Shown here one piece after another: positions 1 through 11,040 of a stretch of 64,000 nt of DNA (position 1 is its first letter; every line of letters begins with the position of its first letter). The notes below the pieces were generated by a model. The model was not told where the DNA came from, made no database searches, and was given only the letters and a program-made list of their open reading frames with translations. Source of the stretch: Stercorarius parasiticus (lineage: Eukaryota; Chordata; Aves; Charadriiformes; Stercorariidae); contig VWZL01003422.1 of the NCBI GenBank assembly GCA_013396915.1, forward strand, positions 1-64,000, written 5' to 3'. The translations under genes and the position numbers were made by a program.

Positions 1-237
1 AATGTCCTTACGGTCTTTGCTGTCATTTCAGTGAGAAGGTGTCTGTAAGGAAACGTGATCCAAGATATTATAGGTCCCTTATCTGTGCAATTGTGTAAAC
101 ACTAAGAGCAGCTGCAAGTACATAGGATGAAGCCTCAACTGTCTAGTATTGGACAAAAGGAGGAGGGGAATTTATCTAATCCTCACCTTTTTCAAGGGGT
201 TTTAACACATGGAAGAGAAGAGCAGGACCTTTTCTGG

Positions 238-690
238 AAAATCATAGAACCCTTAAGATCATCATGTCCAACCATTAGCCAAGTCCACCACTAAATCCTG
301 TCCCAAGTGCCACATCTAAATGTCTTTTAAATACCTGTAGGGATGGTGACTCAACTTCTTCCCTGGGCAGCCTGTTCCAATGCTTGACAACCCTTTCGGT
401 GATGAAATTTTTCCTAATATCCAATCTAAGTCTCCCCTGGTGTAACTTGAGGCTGTTTCCTCTTGTCCTATTGCTCGTTTCTTGTGAGAAGAGACCGACC
501 CCCACCTCGCTACACCCTCCTTTCAGGTAGTTGTGGAGAGCGATAAGGTCTCCCCTCAGCCCCCTTTTCTCCAGGCTGAACAACCCCAGTTCCCTCAGCT
601 GCTCCTCATAAGACTTGTTCTCTGGAGCATTCGCCAGCTTTGTTGTTCTTTTTTGGATGTACTCCAGTACCTCAACATCTTCCAAAAGAA
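238..690 (-). mobile_element. CR1 LINE, 5'-truncated 3' fragment
   Basis: Read on the minus strand, this is the end of a chicken-repeat-1 (CR1) non-LTR retrotransposon. It holds the last part of ORF2 (endonuclease/reverse transcriptase polyprotein), a short 3' UTR and a terminal 'ggttctatgatt' close to position 240. CR1 copies are usually severely 5'-truncated and end in an octamer-like repeat rather than poly(A); both are seen here. The 5' break lies near 690, where similarity fades, and I saw no clear target-site duplication. The frame is still open over about 130 codons, so the copy is less decayed than the others in the window. CR1 is the dominant interspersed repeat of birds and is also common in crocodilians and turtles. 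Confidence 0.93.
275..685 (-). pseudogene. CR1 ORF2 C-terminal remnant
   Basis: This is an uninterrupted 136-codon frame matching the C-terminal end of CR1 ORF2, downstream of the reverse-transcriptase catalytic core. Recognisable family blocks, in order, are '[20 protein letters not shown]', '[20 protein letters not shown]', '[18 protein letters not shown]' and '[20 protein letters not shown]'. The methionine at the start is incidental: the first 25 residues are a worn version of the family's 'lE.vQrRaTK' stretch. Endonuclease and polymerase domains are missing, so no active protein can be made. The frame stops soon after the usual C-terminus. Confidence 0.85.
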
Positions 691-1186
691 AGGAGTAAAA
701 CTGTTATGCAAAGTGTGTTCGTTTACAACGTTATCTTATACCTTTTCACTGTGCTAGTGCAATGAAGAAGAATCATCTCCAATACAAAGAATCCTTTTCC
801 TGCTGTCTCCTGCTCTAAAGGTGCCACTTCCAAGTGGCAAGACCAGAGTCAGGGCAAACCTCTTGTCTCTCACTTCTGCACGGAGATGGACAGGAAGGCA
901 GTGCTCACATTGAACCAGCCCCATTTCCAACCATTATATGCTCCACAGCGAAGAAATGACCACAGGCCATTTGCTTATCAAAGCAATGCTGAAGGGGGCA
1001 ACTACATTCTCAGTCTCAGTTGAGAGACATCAGCCTCTTCTTTGCTGTGATTAAGAAACAGTCCAGTTGGACAGTCTAGGTTTCAAAGACTAATTTCTCC
1101 AAAGCATCTGTAGTCCAAGAAAATCTATTACATCTCTTTTTGAGTGAGAAAATGCTGTACCAGCACCAAACGGTTCGTATTTTAAA

Positions 1187-1207
1187 TAGTGTAAATCATT
1201 TACACTA
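1187..1207. repeat. 21-bp perfect inverted repeat
   Basis: The arms 'TAGTGTAAAT' and 'ATTTACACTA' are exact reverse complements, 10 bp each, around one central C. Pairing does not extend beyond 1187 or 1207. A dyad this short and tight fits a dimeric transcription-factor site better than an RNA hairpin, because a one-base loop is sterically poor. No factor can be named with certainty. Confidence 0.75.
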
Positions 1208-1368
1208 AAGGTATATTGCAAAAATTTGGTGACTAAGACTGAGTGATGATATTTATACCAGCTAAGTAACAGCTATAAAATATACAGCTAATGTTTCTGG
1301 CTTGATTACACACACAATACAAGTGGAAATGGTTTATTAACTAGCTGAACAAATGGGAGAGTTGGGGG

Positions 1369-1391
1369 GTGTGTGTGTGTGTATGTGTGTT
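1369..1391. repeat. (TG)n microsatellite
   Basis: A short TG dinucleotide run interrupted by one A, preceded by a six-G run. It is alternating purine-pyrimidine DNA and a likely polymorphic marker. Confidence 0.9.
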
Positions 1392-4092
1392 GCTCAAGAG
1401 GAGTTAGAACATTAGAGTGGAAAAGCAACAAAAGCAAAACTAAACTCCCAAGCCAGTGGAAAAGTTGAAATATTGACATAATAATTGACATAGCCAACTT
1501 AAAAATACCGTCAGCTGTTAAACATTCTAGTGCCAAAAAAAGTGGATTCAGTTCTTGCCTGAGAAGCCAAACGCTCCAGTGATGATCGTGATTATGGCTG
1601 AATAGAAGCAGCAATGAGGTCCTGTACTAAGGCATACACAAAATCAATACTTAGAGAAATCAAGTGTATATTGAGGACGTGAAAGACAGGCATTTCATAC
1701 AAGGTTTTTACAAAAATACTTTTAGATAAGATTTATACTGTACAGGACTAGAGTTTTAAACAAGATCTGACATTTCTAAAATGTTCATCTAAGTACCGGA
1801 AAGGCACGTGTGAAACCAACCCATTTGGAAGCTTCACAAATTATACAACTCTTACGTCTCTGGATAAGAAGTGCCAGAATGGTTAGAGCATCAAGCCTGG
1901 AAAATCAGAGAAGAGCCAAGGTTTAGGGAATGTTTTGCAGAATGCTTAGGTCATCACAAGTGAAATACTCTCAAATGAAACTGTGACTCGGTCAAAAATG
2001 TGGTGTAGTAGGTCTGAGTTTTGTAGTTTTGTAATGGTGGTGAAAAGTACAGGTTAAAGAGCATGGTCATTGCCAGGAAAAGGAATATGGCCATTTAGAA
2101 AGTACTTCAATGAAATAGTGATTTTAATAGATCAATGTGAAGTTTTACGTCAGCAGAATTGAGAAAGCCTTGAAAAAAATCTACACTGCTAAAGTGTATT
2201 TGCTGTTTACAAAATATAGCTAATCTTAGTGAGCGGGAGCAGTCAATATTGTACATGATGACGAAAAATAAAAACTGTTTGTATTTCACAACTCTCCTGT
2301 CACTGTGTTAGAAGAAAATATGAACCTTACATAAGGAAGTGAGCTAAACAAAGAATATGAGTATATTCTTTTTTACTTGCTTCTAGGAGAGTATGGGTTT
2401 TACTATGGAATTATTTAAAAGATTTTTATATAGTATGCATACTGGGTACCTGGTGTGTACATTTTATATCTGTAAAATATTATCCGCTGTAACATTTCCA
2501 TTACAATCCTGCATTTGACTGAAATCTCTGAAGGTTGATAAAAAAACTGTGGGGAATGGAACTGCCCAGCCTATATCTTTTCTTCCCCTTTCTCTGAGGA
2601 ACCTTCTCTTTCTTTTCCCTCCTCTTGTTTTTGATGGTGTAATAACTGTGTGCTTTGTCAAGTCCAGCAGAGTCCCGGGGAAAGTTTGTAATTCAGATCC
2701 ACAAAAGCCTGACCTTTGTCAGAGACCGCATAAGTCACTTGTTGCTTGCAAGTCCAGTGAAGAGTGTGGTGATAGGAGTGCACTGGGATGCAAGAACGGG
2801 GCAAAAGGTTTGCAAACTCTCATGGGGAGTGGATGGGGCTGCTTGTAAGGAACACCCCAAACTGTCATCAAATAGTAAATGCCGTGGGAAATGTTGTGTT
2901 ATAATTTTTGTACAAACACCCATTACCACAGTATCTGAACACCTGTGAGGAGATGCTGCACCAGGATGTGGTCAGGTTTAGAGACACATACACTGATGAA
3001 TATCACATTTTACCTCTTTAATTGCCACCCCGTGCAAATCTTTTTTTGGCAAATAAATCAAGGAGGGAGGTTGGTGCGTGATTCATTAAACATAGTGCTC
3101 AGTACAAGGAAGGTAGGAGTGGGCAGGTGGAGACAGGACTTCCAAATGCTGTGGAAGCAGCTCTCTTCACAGCAGCCTGGAGATGACCGAAGCTTTCTTT
3201 GAGGTTTACAGTAGGTTTCCTGTTCCACATTTTACTGAAGGATCTGAAGCAGCAAAACCCAACGTTTTTGGAGTAGGTCTCACTGTCACCACCTTCCTCC
3301 CTAGCCCAAGTCTGCCCACTTCTGTTCTCCCTGCCCTTCCTGTCCACCCCCCTACAACTGCTCCTGTCTTATTCCCACCTCAGGTTTCTGCTTTCTTACA
3401 CAGCCCTGCTCCTAGGTGCAGCCAAGCAAATGGGGACCCCAAGTTGGTAGGCATGTGGAATGCAGCAGCCTGAGCCCTGCTCCATGTCATGTCTCACTTC
3501 TAGTTTTGGCTTATGTGACCTTGGAAACTTGCCTATTGAAAAGAGAGAGGCTTCTTGTAGCTTCCATCAAATTTCAGAGCTACCTGAAAATTGGAAGGAG
3601 GACTTGTAGGATTGTAGGAATGTGGAAATAAATGGAAATGTTTAACTTTGTTACTTAAATAACTGTTTACAAACAGGAGAAACTTGTCTTTGCTGATAGT
3701 AAGTTGTCCATACATGAGCAAAGAGAACCTCACCAGGCCAGCCTTTTGGTTGAGTGTAGATCAGCAGAGCCTGTGCGACATCCTTCCCTTCCCTGTCCTT
3801 CTGTTCTCTTGACTGCCAAATGGAGGTGATGGTGGCTGTCTACATTTGTATCAGCCAGGAGAAGACCCGATGATGAACCGGAGCCACAAAAAACATGTGA
3901 AGCCTAAACTCACCTTTGGCATTCATACTGCTTCAAGCTTGTGGTTTTTCCCAAAATACATTTTCAACCAGTCTTAAGCTGCTTGCAGCTTTTGTTTGTG
4001 TTTGGCAAATAACTACAGCTAAACTAATAAATCAGAAATTAAATATTTCATATGGAAACATTCAGAAAACCCATGTGTGGTGGTGCTCTTCC

Positions 4093-4200
4093 CTGTAGTT
4101 AGCTGGTGACAGCACTGCTAGGTGAGGCACAAGACCCAGTTTCAAATCCCCTCTCTATATTTAGATGCAGAATCTGGATTTAAAAGTCTCCTGTGCCACA
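4093..4200. repeat. Old fold-back repeat with tRNA-like sequence
   Basis: The left part reads 'agacccagtttcaaatccc', close to a tRNA B-box/T-arm wording. After about 25 bp the right part, 'ggatttaaaagtctcctgtg', is an imperfect reverse complement of it (roughly 17 of 23 positions pair). I recall a palindromic interspersed repeat in turtles and crocodilians with this layout: a 'gggttcaaatccc' arm, a short middle and a 'ggacttgaacctgggtctcc' return arm. This looks like a decayed copy. The alternative is a tRNA-derived SINE head. It is too diverged to be a working tRNA gene. Confidence 0.5.
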
Positions 4201-7200
4201 GAATGGCCATGTCGATTGACTGAAGGCCATTTTGTGTTGGGTTTTTCTGCCTTTCTACCCAAGTTCCTTGTGGAGGTGGGTGTAGTCACCAGGGGCTAAT
4301 CTGTCACTAATCTGAAAAATGACTAGCCCATCTCTGGTGTGCTGGAACAGCTGTCACTGGGCGGTCATGCCATTGCAAAATACTCAGCTGCGTGTACCTT
4401 ACTCATAAGTAGATGTTCCTTTTCCTCTAATTACCTCTGTGCCACTGTTACTCCCAAGCACCTTGGAGCACTGTTAAGTAGTAATAACTACTGATACATG
4501 TGGGAGAAATCAAGGTTAATACATGGCTTGTTAAGAGAGCTCTAGGAGGAGCACAGCAAAGGGGTTTTGTCTTGTACAATGCATGAAGCTCCCATGGGTG
4601 TGTCTGAATGTAGGCTCGCTAGCAGAAGAGTTATACTCGGAAGAGGAGAGGTTTGGTTCCTGGGTATTGGACACTGTCAGTACAGCAAGTGGGAGAACAA
4701 TACTTACAAGTTGAGCCTCTGTGGTTTGTTTTATTTTTGTATTTATTTTGTTTTGCTTTTTATCCAGAGGGCTTTAAAAAAAATGGAAGCTCCAAACTGG
4801 TGTTGAGTCAAGCCCTTGGTCTGGCTGTAGGTATGTGGAAATGAGTCGGAGTGGTCAAGATGGGCTGTATTACTCCAACCTGCTTTGAATACTGTATCAC
4901 AGACCTCTGTCCTGTATTGTAAGGAGTCTTGTGTCTCCCCAATGCGCTGAAGCGGTGAAATGAAAAGCTGAGTGAGCTACAACTCTGCACAACGCAGTTG
5001 CACGGGGAAGGGTTTCTTGGTAAGAGCACAGCAGGATGGTTGTGCTTCCCAGCTGGAGCTCTTGGTTTGCTGCAGCACTTGCAGTGTCCCTGCAACAACT
5101 CTCCTTTAGCCGTGACGGTGCCTGCAGGTGCCATGGTCTGTGACGCAGGGCAGGAGGCTGCTTTGGGGAGAAGCAGAGGCCCAAAAAATAGTATTTTGGT
5201 ACCTAGATTCCTACTGTAGGCCATGTCCTGTCAGTGTTTTGTTGCCCACTAGCTACTAGCATAGTGAATTTAGCTGTACACAGGTCAAGAGTGGGGCAAA
5301 GAATGCAGAAGTTGTTTGGGTTGTGGTACTGGGTACTATACATTGAAAGCCAGGCGTCCAAACCCGTTTGTAGCTGTGGTGTTCTGCAATTCTAGCTGCC
5401 CTGTGAAGCTGCTTGGAAAAGGACACGTAGGAGAATTTTCTTGCAAGGACCTCTTGGATTGCCTAGTATGTACTGGTTATATTTGCCCCAGTGTTGTGGC
5501 TGACCATAAACAGTGAGTGGAACAACATCAGAAAGCTCTTGTGGTTCTGTTTTAGTCCTAGCAGTGCTGCTCACCACAGTTAACCATCCTGGTGTTCCCC
5601 TCTGTGCACCCCAGCTGTCCTGCTCAGATCCACTGTCCTTAACTTGAATTCACTGGTTTAGAGTGAAGTCCTCATACAGAGAGGGCCATCTGTAGCTGTC
5701 TCGTGGATCAGCAGCTCAGTCCAAGACCAGACTCCTCCAAAGGGCACAGGTTTGAAAATGGGGACTTGAATGCAAGTGCTTGGCTTTGCAGCTGCAGTAG
5801 ATGTTGGGTCCCATAGGAAGCCTAGCACTGAAACGGTGAATTAATGAACTATCATACTGCATTTGCTTTCAGTTGTGTTCTTGTAACTTAAGTCTACGTG
5901 GAGCTGCTGATGGTTTTTGCACCAGCTGGAGTGGTCACGCTCTTCCTTAGCAGTTTTTACCTCTTTCTGCATTTTTCCTTAACAATGACGAGGGCCCTAG
6001 TCACATGACCTTCCACAACGGTGAAAGTGGCCTGGTGTGTTGCTTGGAGCTTGAGTCTTCAACACGACTTCTCAAGGCTGCCAGGCATGGCCTGCTGGTG
6101 CTCCTTCCTTCTAGAAAGTGTGTGAGTGTGCATGTGTCGGCCTACGAGGGTAGCACAGGTGATGCACACTCAACAGTAGCTTCTTAAGGTGTAACTTCAG
6201 GACTTCCTGGCTGCACACACAGTCCTTCTCCTCCTTATGCCCTTCTCTAAGAGAAGAACAGGCTCTGGTAGTGCTGTCTGTTCCACGTGATGTTCTTGCT
6301 GGGGCTTGCTCTAGTCTGTGGCATTAAAAAATAGAAAGGATGTACCCTGTTATCACTGTGCTGTGGCAAGAACACAGTTGTATTCATGTAGAACTATTGC
6401 GGTCTGTTTGTAAGACATGATATAATTGAAAAGTCTGGCACATTTCCCACAGCAAACATTGTTAATCCCCACTAGCTAGGATTAGTCACCACTTCTTACA
6501 AGCCTTGACACAAAGCTAGCAAGTTATTCAGTTAATCCACACTTACAGGATAAATACTGCATCCTATGGGAAATTAGGCAGCGTCGTCTTCCTCTCTGAT
6601 TGTACAGTGATGCATTGTGTCTCGTACACCTGAAGGTGGAAGGGAAAAATGCAATAACGTGATTGATGTTAGCAGACACCTGCTATCACAATGCAGCTGG
6701 ATCAGCAGGGAAATTTAGTACAAAATAGCTTGCTGAAACCAGGCAGCGAATATAAACAGCATCTTTGTGCTCTTCATGGCACTGGAGAATTTTCCTGTTA
6801 CACAACAGTAAGTACTCGATGCCTCACAGCTGCAAGACTCTTCCAAGCGTCCTCCCTTCCTTTTTACTGTGGATTTTTTCCCTGTGTGATCTCAAGCTGT
6901 ATCTGCAAGTAGTGTCATTGGAGTTGATTGGTGTATTTCCCAGGAAACCGAGGTCACCGAGATGAAGATGTTTCAGGCTCTGAACTTTTGCAGAGTCCAA
7001 AGTGCAGCTCCAAGTTTCCTCATGGACAATTTCCAAAACACCAAGATCTTACTGAGTAGGCAACCTGAGATCCCATTTTTCTGGGCAAAATAGCTGAGTG
7101 GATCTGGAAACACCAGGTTTCTACCTGTTGGGCAATTTACCTAGGGAAGCTTGCTTGAAGCAGAGCACCAAGGAAGCTTGGAGACTTGAGCTCAGCAGCC

Positions 7201-10200
7201 CTGCCAGGGAGTTTCTTCCAAGCCTGCACATTGCAAGTGTCCAGTGAAACCGAGACCACCACCAGTGGGCACAAGCAGGGAAAGAAGGGGCCTTCTGACT
7301 GGGGAGCTCTTGATTTGTGAGGAGTTTTGAAAATTTCTGATTTCAGTGTGGTTTGATCTAAAACCTTTTTTAAAAAAATATAATTATTATTTAAACGAGT
7401 ATTCTCTTAGATGCTTAACTCTCCCTATGGTTTTGACCAACTTAAATTACATTTTATCTTAGGTCATGGGATAAATAATTACATAAATGAGTGGATGTTT
7501 CCTCACATAGTTAATTTATCATCTCATTGGACTGAGTCATGTTTTCAGAGATTTTAAGCTTAAATTTCACTCCCAGTCAGTGAAATGGAGTTGTAAGTCT
7601 TAAGCAAGATGCTTTCAAAAAGAGAGGACTCATGCTAAGAGCTTTTTCTGTTTTGACAATCTGTCTAGTCACTTATCCACATTACTGTGTGACTAAGTTT
7701 CCTTATATCTGGCAGTGAATTATGTTCCCCTCTTGCCCCATCTCAAAAAATTCTTCTGGTGACCATGTGTGTGACCAGCCCTGACTCCCCAGTATCTTGT
7801 CTGAGTGAACGCGGCCTGCCAGGCAAAATCTGGCGTGGGTATCATAGCAAGTTGAGGTTTTGACATATGGTGATGTTTGTCTTATCCTTGTCTTGCTTTG
7901 CAGTGTTGGTTGTCTGTCTAGGAAAAATTAGGATTTATTTCCATCCCATCATCAGCAGGCTAAAGTAGTTCTACGCATGATGTTGGAGTTACAGCAGGCT
8001 GAGCAGTAAAATTGTGCTAACACTGTGAGTCCAGCGGAAAAGCAGTTTCAACCTCTTACTTGTTTATGTTGATCCTGGATGCAGTTAGGATGGTTGCCAT
8101 GCTCAGTATCTGTTTAGAAACTCTCCTACCTGTAGTTTCAATTTTTTAAATACTACTTTTTCGTCATATTTCTTCAAGACAGGTCAGTAACTGCAGGAAG
8201 AAAGCACTCAACTCATCCTGTCTTTGCCAGCACTGGAACCAGCTTGTCCCTGCAGTCCTTTCTCGAGCAGCATCCTGGCCCTATGTTCAGGGTGACCGAG
8301 CAGAAAGGCATTCATCCCTGCTGGCACCTTATCGGTCAGGTCCAAAAGCTGTAATGTTTCTGTGCTTTCCCCAGAGTGCTGCTTTTGTGTCTAATAAACC
8401 ACATTGGTAGGGCTCTTAGAGAATATACAGCATTCAGGCTGCCTTTGTGAACTGACACTACCCTGCAGCTCCTGGAGGCAAGAACTGGTGTGTCTTTGGG
8501 GCCTGGAGATGATCGGGGGAAGGGGGTGGGGGGGGTTACAGTTGAGATAAATCGCTGAGTCAATTGGAAATTGCCAGCAGTATTTTTCTCCCCTTCTGTT
8601 CCCATCTAGAATTTACACCGAGAAGGTCATGTTACTGTTGTTTCCTCTTCTACATTCCCTGTCAGACAAGGTCATTTTCAAAGCCAATGACCAGTTAAGC
8701 TTTAATTCTGCAACCATGGAAAATTATTATCAAAGGGGACAAGCTTCAAGGTAGATGATTAACTGGCACATCCGATGACTGGTTACATTTTAACAGGCTC
8801 CTTTTGCACAACTCCCTTCAGCTGTGGCAAACTTGAACTCATGAAAATGAGTTTCCCATGAGATATAATGTGGTGACTCTCCCTTACAATGTGGCTAAAG
8901 CATCCAGTCCTGGCTGAATAAATAGATAGTAGGAGAAAGGACACAGTCCCCTTGCAACGAACTCCTAGGAGCTTTCCCTGGGAGCCCAGATGTTGTCCAT
9001 GCTAACAGTCCCATGTTACTGCTGGTAGAATTTGCTTTATTTTCTGTTTCCAGGATTAAGAGAAGCATAGTCTAAGTTGCCCTGGGACAGGCAGAACCTC
9101 TCATAGTCCTTAACTAGTGAAAACGTCGAAGTGGATTAAAGCCAACCCCAGTCCTGTGTTGGCTCGGGTTTTGGAGTAGCTAAGAGCCAGGCCAGGTTTC
9201 TGTGAAGTGCAATTCATCAAGGAGGGAAACACAGAGAAGTACAATAGAGCAGGGAGCAGCGAAGTAAGGGCTGAGTTACAGCAGCATGGCCTAAATTGAT
9301 TCTTCTACTACTGTGTTTTGGAAATGTTGTTTTCCTAAAAGAAAACGTTATGAGGCTGTATGATGTTTGCACGTATGCAATATTTATAGTCTTCTCATCT
9401 GAATTAGCTGCAGGGTTTGAGTGTTTTATTTTTAATAAAGGAAAAAGGAGGCTGACAAAGCAAAGTGGACTACAGCTGTGCAATGAAATCTCATGGAGAG
9501 AAAGACCCTGTCACAAGGGGAGCTTTTTTAGTAAATTCGTTCATTGCTTCATGTGTATACTGCATCGGTCTTTCCCTTACGGCTTCCCTTCACTGTGGTT
9601 TGAAAGGAGCATTTTGGGGAACCTCAAGTCATCTTGCTCCCACCTGAAACGCAGCAGGCGCTGATGTGGTTAAAGCCATTTGCAGCCAAACCGTTATCTG
9701 CCAGCCACCGGCACAGGCATCGATGTCTGTGAAGCTGCCTACCTATGTCAGCAGAGCATCTGGCACAAAAGTTTACTCCCCTGCTGAAAAACTCACCTAA
9801 GATGACTGCTTTCACATGACTTTTTCCACACTGATGCCATCCCGCTGCAGCTAGCCTGCTTATGGGTATCTAGTCTAGCTCCTGGACCCCTGTCACGGAT
9901 GTGTCTAGACTGACCGCGGCTGTCCCTATTTGACTGCAGTCTAGTCCAGAGTCCATCTGGTTACACAAGAAATAAGCAGAATTTGCCTTGCTGGTGGTGC
10001 TCAGGGAGTGCGAGGCGCAGAGGCAGGTATGCAGCCCTATCCTTGGCAGTGTTCCCCAGACTCAATTATCTTGTCTCCCTTGGATGACCCCTTCCAGCTT
10101 GTGTACGGCTGAGGGCAGAAATTGGCCTTTACTTTGGTTTATTTACGGCAGCTTCATTTTTGTTCTGTTTCCCCTATTAGCAATAAGGAATGAATTCTGT

Positions 10201-10976
10201 TCTTGGCTTAATCAGGGTAACTGTGAGCAGGCTCACGCCTGTGCACTCAGAGGCTGTTTTTAAAAGCTGGCTGATGCTAGTGTTATGGTGTAAAGCTGAT
10301 AAATCTTTAAAGAGAAGGTCACAGGACTGCCCACAGAGGCCTGACATTAGCTTCTATTGACAGTGATAGAAACTGGTGGTGTACATCTCTGCAGTATCAA
10401 AGAAGGATATCTAAAATTCACCTCTGCCTAAAGGGCTAATCTCCTAAAGTCCTTCTGAATGGCTTCTGAGACAGGCTTGAGCAGGGCAGGCGTTTCTGTT
10501 TGTCCCACAGGCTGTATCTGCCACCCCCTTCCCCACGAATAGCTTTGAATAGCTTTGACAGTGTTGCATGCACGGCTCATTCAGAAAGCAGAGCAAACTG
10601 GTGTGTCTGATGGACAGCTGTTAATCGAGACCTGCAGTGCTGAAGGCCTCTGGCAATCAAAAATCTGGATATGAGGGGTTTTTTTGGTTTTTCTTTCTAA
10701 CCAAATGAATGGAACCTGGGGTTTCTCACATAGTGACATGATCCCCATTCCCAGACCTTATAATGAAATCTCAAATGTTTGGATGCAGGACCAAAGGAGG
10801 AGCCAGCACTGGCAAACACCTTGTTCCTGTTGGAGGTGATGTCCTTGTTGTGGTGGAGACAGGCTCAGGTGTGGGACTTGTGTAGTTACATTCCAGCTGG
10901 AAGTTCATCATCCTTGTTGGCTGCTATTCCAGTTGTGTAACTTTTGGGAGAAGTTGTCCAGGATGACAGATGCCAG
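4201..10976. other. Gene-less stretch, no recognised exon
   Basis: About 6.8 kb without a recognisable gene. A good donor-like 'acagtaagt' sits at 6805-6813 behind a 37-codon open segment (from 6697), but no pyrimidine-rich acceptor precedes it. A G-rich run lies at 8515-8535 (listed). Near 10540 'gaatagcttt' is repeated twice in tandem. I see nothing else. Confidence 0.55.
8515..8535 (+). other. G-run with quadruplex potential
   Basis: Three G tracts of 5, 5 and 8 bases are separated only by AA and T. The eight-G tract can supply two G3 columns, so a three-tetrad G-quadruplex is possible on the plus strand. Confidence 0.55.
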
Positions 10977-11040
10977 AAGGCACAAAACACAGTTTATCAT
11001 AGAATTATATAATTCTATGGTAAACTGGGTTTTGTGCCTT
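10977..11040. repeat. 64-bp near-perfect palindrome (hairpin)
   Basis: Two 30-bp arms (10977-11006 and 11011-11040) are reverse complements at 28 of 30 positions around a four-base ATAT centre. In an RNA transcribed from the plus strand, one of the two mismatches becomes a G-U wobble pair and the other an A-G opposition. Flanking bases do not pair, so the ends are sharp. Possible origins are a tiny MITE or solo terminal inverted repeat, a template-switch inverted duplication, or a miRNA-like hairpin. The four-base loop is small for a canonical pre-miRNA. I know no named family with this sequence. Confidence 0.9.

Larger units (their letters stand above)
691..4092. other. Gene-less stretch, no recognised exon
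   Basis: About 3.4 kb of ordinary AT-leaning DNA. It holds a 21-bp palindrome (1187-1207) and a short TG repeat (1369-1391), listed separately. Open frames are 102 codons or shorter and none resembles a known protein. At 3515-3525 'tgtgaccttgg' recalls the core of MIR-type SINEs, but the match is too short to annotate. Confidence 0.6.

Noticed and set aside
3507..3534. 'tgtgaccttgg', like a MIR core
   Set aside because: Only about 11 bases match; the A-box, B-box and other core blocks are missing nearby.
6697..6813. 37 open codons before a 'acaGTAAGT' donor
   Set aside because: No pyrimidine tract or credible acceptor precedes the segment, and the peptide is unrecognised.
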